A stretch of DNA of 38,395 bases. It comes from Lachnospiraceae bacterium (GTDB lineage: Bacteria; Bacillota_A; Clostridia; Lachnospirales; Lachnospiraceae). The stretch spans positions 1 through 38,395 of the forward strand of contig JAFRMI010000007.1 in assembly GCA_017430765.1 (NCBI GenBank), read 5' to 3'. The notes below the pieces were generated by a model. The model was not told where the DNA came from and made no database searches. It worked only from the letters and a program-made list of their open reading frames with translations. Shown here one piece after another: positions 32,915 through 38,395 of the stretch; the stretch's first letter is position 1; each line of letters opens with the position of its first letter. The position numbers and the translations under genes are program-made.

Positions 32915-33541
32915 GTATTCCTCCGCCCTTTGGAGATCTTCCTTCCTGTCCACATCCATCAGCTCCATCGGGTCCTCCGCCTCAATACAGACGACAGGGA
33001 TGGTCCCGTCTTTCAGAATCTGTCCGCCGCCGCGGTCTCCCCGGATCTCCATGAGCCGCGGATAGTACCTCGCGGGAAAGAGCACCGGGTTTCCCGGTTT
33101 TCCCTCAAAGGAAAGGCGGCAGACAGGATCCGGCCCGTTCTCCTGCGCGGATCGTCTCCTGTACGTCTCCACCATGCGGGAGACACTTTCCTGCCGGAGC
33201 AGGGGCTGGTCCCCCGCCGCAAAGAGGCACGCATCATAAGACAGCATCTCCGAAAGCCCCCGTTTGACCGTCTCGCTCTGCGGCCCGCCCGGATAGAGAA
33301 CACAGCGAACCGGCGGACATCCGTCCGCCGGACCGTAAGCATCTCTGACAATCTCCCGGACCTCCGAGTGCCTCGTCACTACAAGAATCTCCGAAAATGC
33401 AGCCGTCCGCACCGCATCGATGACATAGAGCAGCATTTCCCTGCCGGCAAGGCGGGCAAGTAGTTTGTTCTCCCCGAACCGCTCCCCCTTCCCGGACGCC
33501 ATGACAATGCAGCCGACCGTTTTCTCCGGCTGTTTATTCAT
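32885..33541 (-). CDS. mocA: Molybdenum cofactor cytidylyltransferase (218 aa)
   Basis: A MobA/MocA-type nucleotidyltransferase that probably makes molybdopterin cytosine dinucleotide for the xanthine dehydrogenase family. The N-terminal nucleotide motif is VMASGKGERFGENKLLARL, then FAAGDQPLL and a GNPVLFP loop. Being in the operon with xdhABC points to MocA over MobA. The start at 33541 (MNKQPEK) overlaps the xdhC stop by eight bases (ATGAATAA). The last codons fall in an 11-bp hairpin that may end the transcript. Confidence 0.9.
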   Translation of the reverse strand: MNKQPEKTVGCIVMASGKGERFGENKLLARLAGREMLLYVIDAVRTAAFSEILVVTRHSEVREIVRDAYGPADGCPPVRCVLYPGGPQSETVKRGLSEMLSYDACLFAAGDQPLLRQESVSRMVETYRRRSAQENGPDPVCRLSFEGKPGNPVLFPARYYPRLMEIRGDRGGGQILKDGTIPVVCIEAEDPMELMDVDRKEDLQRAEEYLRCGTVPRI

Positions 33542-34073
33542 ACTTCTTTCCAAGCCGTTTATACATGGTCTTTTTCACCGCGCGCAGGATATTCTCATAT
33601 CCGGTGCAGCGGCACAGATGTCCGGACAGGAGCTTCCTGAGCTCGTCATCCGTGTAGAGCTTCCCGCTGTCGAGGATCTCCTTGGCTGAAAGCATGAATC
33701 CCGGCGAGCAGAAGCCGCATTGAATCGCCGTCTCGTCGATGAATGCCTGCTGAATGTCACTTAACTCCCCGTTCGGGCCGCAAAGACCCTCAAGCGTTAT
33801 GATATCCTTTCCCTCTGCCCAAACAGCCAGATAGATGCAGGAGTCATAGGCCTCCCCGTCAATGAGGACGGTGCAGGCGCCGCACTCTCCCACCTCACAG
33901 CCCTTCTTGACCGATGTCAGGCGGTAGTCGTTCCGCAGCATGTCCGTGAGGGATGCTCGCACATCGACGATCGTCTGCCTCTTCTTGCCGTTGATGGTAC
34001 AGGTCACCAGCTTAAACTGTCTCTCCTCCTCCGGGAGCGGATCCCGAAAGACTTCATGCGTATTATCAGCCAT
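33534..34073 (-). CDS. xdhC: Xanthine dehydrogenase-type 2Fe-2S subunit (179 aa)
   Basis: Small electron-transfer subunit with two 2Fe-2S sites: CEVGECGAC with a later Cys (plant-type domain), and CGFC...CRC (helical domain). The start MADNTHE at 34073 overlaps the xdhB stop by eight bases and has GGAGGG upstream. It passes electrons from the Mo subunit to the FAD subunit. Confidence 0.93.
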   Translation of the reverse strand: MADNTHEVFRDPLPEEERQFKLVTCTINGKKRQTIVDVRASLTDMLRNDYRLTSVKKGCEVGECGACTVLIDGEAYDSCIYLAVWAEGKDIITLEGLCGPNGELSDIQQAFIDETAIQCGFCSPGFMLSAKEILDSGKLYTDDELRKLLSGHLCRCTGYENILRAVKKTMYKRLGKKYE

Positions 34074-34953
34074 CGATCTTCCCTCCACTTCGATTGACCG
34101 CCTCCGTGAGCGCCCGCATCGCGAGCGTGCTGCACAGATGCAGACGGAACTCCCTCTCTGCGCGCCAGCTGCTTCTGGGATTGACGTCCAGAAGAACCAC
34201 CTCGCCGCACTTCTTCACCGTCTCTTCCGACACGGGAAGTCCGCAGAGGATTTTCTCCGCTTCCCGCGCGCGGATCGGGTTCGGAGCCGCGACGCCGAAG
34301 CCGATCCGGATATCGCGGATCTCCTTCTTGTCGCGGGAAAGTTTCACGTTCACCGAACATCCGGTCGTCGCGATCTCCATGGCGTTCCGCATACCGTATT
34401 TGATGTATTTTCCCTTATATCCCGTATAGGATTTTTTGGGAATGAGGAGCGCTCTCTGCACCTCGTTGTGCGCCATATGGACGCGCCCCGGGCCCGCATA
34501 GAATTCGTTGATGGACACCGTCCGCACGCCGTCCGGTCCCTCGATTTCGACGATCGCGTCGTACGCGCACAGGGTCGACGCCGAGTCCGCACTCGTCACA
34601 CCGTTGCAGGTATTTCCGCCGATCGTTCCGATCGCGCGGATCTGTGGTCCGCCGACCATATTGACGGCCTCCCCGAGAACGGGGATATATTTCTGTATGA
34701 GCGGATCTCTGTAGATGTGGTTAAAGGAAGTCAGTGACCCGATCCGGATCGTCCCGTCCTCCTCCATCGTCACGCCGCGGAGTTCATCGAGGCCGTAGAT
34801 GCTGACGAGCTCGCAGCCTGCCAGTTTTCCCGCCCGGATCTTGATGAGGACATCCGACCCGCCGGCGATGATGTGTGCCTCCGGATGCTCCGTAAGGAGA
34901 CGAATGGCATCCTGCACACTCTCCGCTTCGTACAGTTTTTTGATATCGTACAT
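34066..34953 (-). CDS. xdhB: Xanthine dehydrogenase-type FAD subunit (295 aa)
   Basis: Medium subunit of the CO dehydrogenase/xanthine dehydrogenase family: FAD motif IIAGGSDVLIKIRAG and TIGGNTCNGVTSAD. The N-terminal ~170 residues bind FAD and the C-terminal ~100 are the typical cap (CO_deh_flav_C). AAGGAGGAAGCT precedes the ATG; it starts 17 bases after the xdhA stop. Confidence 0.93.
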   Translation of the reverse strand: MYDIKKLYEAESVQDAIRLLTEHPEAHIIAGGSDVLIKIRAGKLAGCELVSIYGLDELRGVTMEEDGTIRIGSLTSFNHIYRDPLIQKYIPVLGEAVNMVGGPQIRAIGTIGGNTCNGVTSADSASTLCAYDAIVEIEGPDGVRTVSINEFYAGPGRVHMAHNEVQRALLIPKKSYTGYKGKYIKYGMRNAMEIATTGCSVNVKLSRDKKEIRDIRIGFGVAAPNPIRAREAEKILCGLPVSEETVKKCGEVVLLDVNPRSSWRAEREFRLHLCSTLAMRALTEAVNRSGGKIDG

Positions 34954-34970
34954 AGCTTCCTCCTTAACCG

Positions 34971-37253
34971 TTAAATCAGACCTTCCTCTTTGAACTTTCT
35001 GTAGAGATTGTGCGGATCCATCGGAAGCGAATCGAATGCCACTCCCGTCGCGTTGAGGATCGCGTTCCGGATCGCGGGGGCCACCGGCACCACGGGAGGC
35101 TCTCCCAGGCCTTTTGTTCCGTAAGCACTCGTCGGCTCCGGGTTCTCCACAAATTCAACTGCAAGACGCGGATGATCCATGAAGGTCGACAGCTTGTAAT
35201 CGAGCAGGTTGTCATTGAGAAGAGCCCCCGTCTTCTCACTGTAGATCATCTTCTCAGAGAGCGCGTATCCGATCCCCATGCTCATCCCGCCGGCAACCTG
35301 CGCCTCCGCAAGAGCCGGGTTAATCAGCGTGCCCGCATCGTGGACGTTGATGATGTCGAGCAGTTTCACCTTGCACATCGGGATATCCACCTCAACCTCC
35401 GCGAAGCAGCATCCGAAGCTGTAGGCGTTGGTCTTCGCCTGCGACGTCACTTCCATTGTCAGGTGCTCGCTGTTTACGAGGTCATAGATCGAGTGCGTCG
35501 CGAGATCCCCGAGGGACATCAGGACGCGGCCGTCCGTCACACGCACGATCTGACCGTCGATGATATCGCACAGATACGGCTGCATCCTCGTGTACTCGAA
35601 CTGTTTTTTGAGAATCTTATCCTTAAAGGCTTCGGCGCATTTTCTGACCGCCATGCCCGTGACATAGGTCTGCCTGGATGCGTAGGCGCCCGTTCCGAAC
35701 GGGGTGATGTCCGTGTCCTGGTTGGACATCATGTGCACCATTTCGAGAGGCAGGCCCATTGTCTGCGCCGCCATCTGTGCAAACGCGGTGTCCGCGCCCT
35801 GCCCGATCTCCGTGTCGCCGACCTGCACCTGGATGGAGCCGTCCTGGTTCATCACCATGCGGCAGCCGGCGGTTTCAAGCGAGATCGGCCACACGGCCGT
35901 GTTGTACCAGAAGACCGACATACCGACGCCCCGCCGGATGTCGCCGGTCTGATTCGCGTATTCCTTCCTCTTCCGCTCATAATCGATATAGGCCATGCCC
36001 TTGTCCATGGTCTCGTTGAAGGTATCGCTGTAGAGCTCATTTTTGGAAAATGCATCCACGAAGCCCTTCTGCATCAGGTTCTTTCTCCGGAATGCGATGG
36101 GATCAAAGCCCATCTTCCGGCAGATGTCCTCCGTGTGTGACTCGACCCCGAAAATCGCCTGTGCCATTCCGTACGACCGCATCGCGCCGGCCGGCTGGCG
36201 GCTCGTGAAGACGGAGTAGGAGTCGCACTCCACATTGGGGCAGGGATAGAGCTGCGGGAAGGCGTTCATTCCCTTCGCCGCGATGCCGTGCCCGTGGGAT
36301 GCGTACGCGCCCTGGTTGGAGAACATCTCAAGTTTTCTGGCAGCCAGCGTCCCGTCCGGTCGCACATAGGAGATGATGTGGCTCCGGATCGCGTGGCGGA
36401 CGCGGGTATTCATGAACGTCTCCTCTCTTGTGCACTCGAGCTTCACGCACCGCCCGCCGACCTGCGTCGAAAGAAATGCACACAAAGGCTCATACAGCAC
36501 GTCCTGCTTATTGCCGAACCCACCCCCGATATAGGGCTTGATCACGCGGACTTTTCCCCAGTCAATTCCCAGGGCCTGCCCGACGACGCGGCGCACAATG
36601 TGCGGGATCTGCGTGGAGGAATAGACCACAATCCGCCCGTTCTCCTCGTAGGCGAAACACAGGAAATTCTCAATGTGGCAGTGCTGTACCGACGGAGTAT
36701 CGTACCAGCCCTCCACTTTGACAAGAGAAGGATCCTTGATCGCCTCCTCATAATTCCCGTTCCGGATGCTTGTGTGCGCGAGGATATTATTCGGAAACCG
36801 CTCATGGTACTGCGGGGCCCCGTCCTCCATGGCTTCCTGCGCATCCATCACAAACGGGAGCTCTTCGTACTCCGCCTTAATGAGACGTACCGCGCGCGTC
36901 GCAGATACTTCATCCTCCGCGACGACCGCGGCGATATCATCCCCGTAATAGCGCACATGGCTGGTGAGAAGATGCCTGTCCGCCACATCCTGGTGGGAGG
37001 GATCCGTGGACCACGGGTGCCCGGCCGTCGGGAAAGGAATATCAGGAACATCAAAGCATGTGACAATCTTGACGACTCCCGGGACCTTCAGCGCCTCGGA
37101 GATATCTACGGATTTTACAATCGCGTGTGCCACCTCCGCGTGCCGGATCTTAGCGATGAGCGCACTCTTGTCACAGAGATCATCGGTGTATTTGGTTCTG
37201 CCTGTCGCTTTGTCATAGGCGTCGACTCTGGGCAGGCTTTTTCCTATCGTCAT
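34971..37253 (-). CDS. xdhA: Xanthine dehydrogenase-type molybdenum subunit (760 aa)
   Basis: The catalytic Mo-cytosine-dinucleotide subunit, hydroxylating a purine or other N-heterocycle. N-terminal hammerhead domain (GRTKYTDDL), then GGGFGNKQD (cofactor contact), RQPAGAMRSYGMAQ, GQGADTAFAQ and the C-terminal GLGEPPV holding the catalytic Glu. First subunit of xdhABC-mocA. Start 37253 (MTIGKSLP) is preferred over ATG 37259: AGGAGG is one base from 37259 but seven from 37253. The substrate could be xanthine, hypoxanthine or nicotinate; the name follows the overall family. Confidence 0.92.
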   Translation of the reverse strand: MTIGKSLPRVDAYDKATGRTKYTDDLCDKSALIAKIRHAEVAHAIVKSVDISEALKVPGVVKIVTCFDVPDIPFPTAGHPWSTDPSHQDVADRHLLTSHVRYYGDDIAAVVAEDEVSATRAVRLIKAEYEELPFVMDAQEAMEDGAPQYHERFPNNILAHTSIRNGNYEEAIKDPSLVKVEGWYDTPSVQHCHIENFLCFAYEENGRIVVYSSTQIPHIVRRVVGQALGIDWGKVRVIKPYIGGGFGNKQDVLYEPLCAFLSTQVGGRCVKLECTREETFMNTRVRHAIRSHIISYVRPDGTLAARKLEMFSNQGAYASHGHGIAAKGMNAFPQLYPCPNVECDSYSVFTSRQPAGAMRSYGMAQAIFGVESHTEDICRKMGFDPIAFRRKNLMQKGFVDAFSKNELYSDTFNETMDKGMAYIDYERKRKEYANQTGDIRRGVGMSVFWYNTAVWPISLETAGCRMVMNQDGSIQVQVGDTEIGQGADTAFAQMAAQTMGLPLEMVHMMSNQDTDITPFGTGAYASRQTYVTGMAVRKCAEAFKDKILKKQFEYTRMQPYLCDIIDGQIVRVTDGRVLMSLGDLATHSIYDLVNSEHLTMEVTSQAKTNAYSFGCCFAEVEVDIPMCKVKLLDIINVHDAGTLINPALAEAQVAGGMSMGIGYALSEKMIYSEKTGALLNDNLLDYKLSTFMDHPRLAVEFVENPEPTSAYGTKGLGEPPVVPVAPAIRNAILNATGVAFDSLPMDPHNLYRKFKEEGLI

Positions 37254-37402
37254 CACCATACCTCCTTTTTCCTAAGCTGCAGAAACATCCGGTCCCGTCA
37301 TCCTCACCGGGATCCGGGATGCTGTATTCTCTGCCATATTATGAACACGGGATTCGCTTTTTTCAGGAACGCGGTCTCTTCTTCCGCCATACCGCTTCGC
37401 GC

Positions 37403-37434
37403 AAAAAAGTCCGACAGATTGTTCTCTGCCGGAC
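37403..37434 (-). terminator. Intrinsic terminator of the RND pump transcript
   Basis: A 10-bp stem with one G-U pair (37409-37418 with 37425-37434), 6-base loop, followed on the minus strand by TTTTTT (37403-37408). It lies ~170 bases after the pump stop. The rest of 37260-37601 holds no supported gene. Confidence 0.85.
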
Positions 37435-37601
37435 ACCCCAGTCTATAAGCATTCATAATAAATAGCAGGAATACATCTGTTCTTTGTATTATATTCCTTT
37501 TTTTCGTCATCTTCGACAATTTACCGCCAGACCGCGAAAAATTCAGCATATTCCACATGAATTCCCTATATTTTTTGTACATATTGTAGAATTCCCGGTG
37601 A

Positions 37602-38395
37602 TTATTCCTTCTCCTCGCGAAGCGTCCGCAGATAATCCGCCGCGTCATCCGGCATCTCATCAACCGCGCCGTCCAGGGATACCGCAAGCGGCTGCTTTTT
37701 ATAAAGGATATCGTACATCACAGGGACGATAAAGAGAGTCATGAGTGTGGCATAGAGCAGCCCCGCCGCGATCACGACGGCCATGCCCCGCCCCATCTGG
37801 CTTCCCATCCCGCTGCCGAAGATCAGCTGCGTCATCGCAAGAATGGTGGTGAGCGCTGTCATGAGGATCGGGCGCATCCTGGTCTTTCCGGCCGCAATCA
37901 GCGCGTCCTCCCTTGAAAGCCCGCCGATCCGCAGCTGGTTCACGTAATCGACGAACACAATACCGTTATTCACCACGGTCCCCATCAGGACAAGAAATCC
38001 CATAAGCGACATCATGGAAAGCTGCTCCCTGAGCGCAAGAAGCCCAATCATGCCGCCCGTAAATGCGAGCGGAATCGTAAAGAGAATGATGAACGGGGAG
38101 AGCAGGCTCTGGAACTGCGCGACCATGACAAAGTAAATAAACGCGAGTGCGAGCGCAATCATCTTGCTCATCTGCGTCACCATCCGTTCTACCTGCGTCG
38201 TCTCACCGGAAATCTCCACGGAGTAGCCGTTCGGCAGATCCTCGCCGAACTCCCGGAGGAGCGGCCGCATCTGCCTGGAAAGGAGCGCCGTATTATACCC
38301 TTCGGCCGTCGATGCGGTCACCGTTCTGTACCGCTTCTGGTTCTCTCTGGCAATCGAAGAGGGGGACGTCGTCTCCACGACTTTCGCGATCTCCC
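37602..38395 (-). CDS. RND-family efflux pump, C-terminal part (runs off the window)
   Basis: The C-terminal ~264 residues of an AcrB/HAE-type resistance-nodulation-division pump. Visible features: the periplasmic-side stretch EIAKVVETTSPSSIARENQKR at the window edge (shown here in its last part), several membrane spans (MIALALAFIYFVMVAQFQSL, PLAFTGGMIGLLAL) and the motif around GIVFVDYVNQLR. The gene continues beyond 38395, so no start is given. The short hydrophilic tail ends LRTLREEKE. In Bacillota such pumps usually export lipids or drugs without an outer-membrane partner. Confidence 0.9.
   Translation of the reverse strand, partial: EIAKVVETTSPSSIARENQKRYRTVTASTAEGYNTALLSRQMRPLLREFGEDLPNGYSVEISGETTQVERMVTQMSKMIALALAFIYFVMVAQFQSLLSPFIILFTIPLAFTGGMIGLLALREQLSMMSLMGFLVLMGTVVNNGIVFVDYVNQLRIGGLSREDALIAAGKTRMRPILMTALTTILAMTQLIFGSGMGSQMGRGMAVVIAAGLLYATLMTLFIVPVMYDILYKKQPLAVSLDGAVDEMPDDAADYLRTLREEKE

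Noticed and set aside
37304..37687. A 127-residue minus-strand frame between the RND pump and xdhA
   Set aside because: It starts inside the pump gene and crosses a strong intrinsic terminator; no good ribosome site precedes its internal ATGs. A short protein in its second half cannot be fully excluded.

Overview
The window looks like chromosome from a moderately GC-rich anaerobic Bacillota, class Clostridia, probably Lachnospiraceae-like. The pointers are a SCIFF precursor with its radical-SAM maturase (a near-universal clostridial pair), indolepyruvate:ferredoxin oxidoreductase with a phenylacetate-CoA ligase, the three-subunit anaerobic sulfite reductase AsrABC, strong AGGAGG ribosome binding sites, intrinsic terminators, and promoters that often carry an extended -10. 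I cannot name the species. No phage, insertion sequence, integrase or CRISPR array was seen.

Layout. 1-3.7 kb (minus): SCIFF maturase scfB, the 46-residue precursor scfA, then an exported Ala/Glu-rich protein with a sortase-like tail. 3.8-6.2 kb (plus): CNNM/CorC-type membrane protein and a diacylglycerol-kinase-family lipid kinase. 6.2-10.5 kb (minus): family-2 glycosyltransferase, mutY, an L,D-transpeptidase whose 3' end is tandemly repeated behind its stop, and a small unknown gene. 10.6-11.5 kb (plus): a phosphoribosyltransferase-like protein behind a structured leader. 11.6-17.9 kb (minus): iorA-iorB, paaK, an ACT-domain protein and an acyl-CoA ligase, an aromatic 2-oxoacid module. 18-20.5 kb (minus): a sodium:solute symporter and an amidohydrolase, overlapping, behind a strong promoter with an 18-bp perfect palindrome. 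20.6-21.7 kb: exported SH3-repeat protein with a poly-Ser linker. 21.8-22.7 kb: a hemC/hemD remnant.

22.8-30.5 kb (minus) is a respiratory or assimilatory reductase cluster: molybdopterin oxidoreductase, four-cluster ferredoxin, FAD oxidoreductase, TDT-family transporter and asrA-asrB-asrC. The first three resemble the clostridial nitrate reductase trio. With a siroheme reductase next door, the set could take nitrate through nitrite to ammonia, or handle a sulfur oxyanion; sequence alone does not decide. The siroheme-pathway genes just downstream are broken by an internal deletion and two frameshifts.

30.7-32.4 kb: tRNA-Ala(GGC) and a CbbX/SpoVK-type AAA+ ATPase. 32.6-32.8 kb (plus): an unannotated candidate small RNA with its own promoter, three hairpins and C-rich loops. 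32.9-37.3 kb (minus): a xanthine-dehydrogenase-type operon xdhA-xdhB-xdhC-mocA with overlapping genes. 37.6 kb to the end: the C-terminus of an RND efflux pump that continues outside the window.

The most unusual items are the candidate small RNA at 32.6 kb, the molybdoenzyme plus siroheme-reductase cluster with its decayed hem genes, and the tandem copies of the L,D-transpeptidase 3' end including the stop codon.
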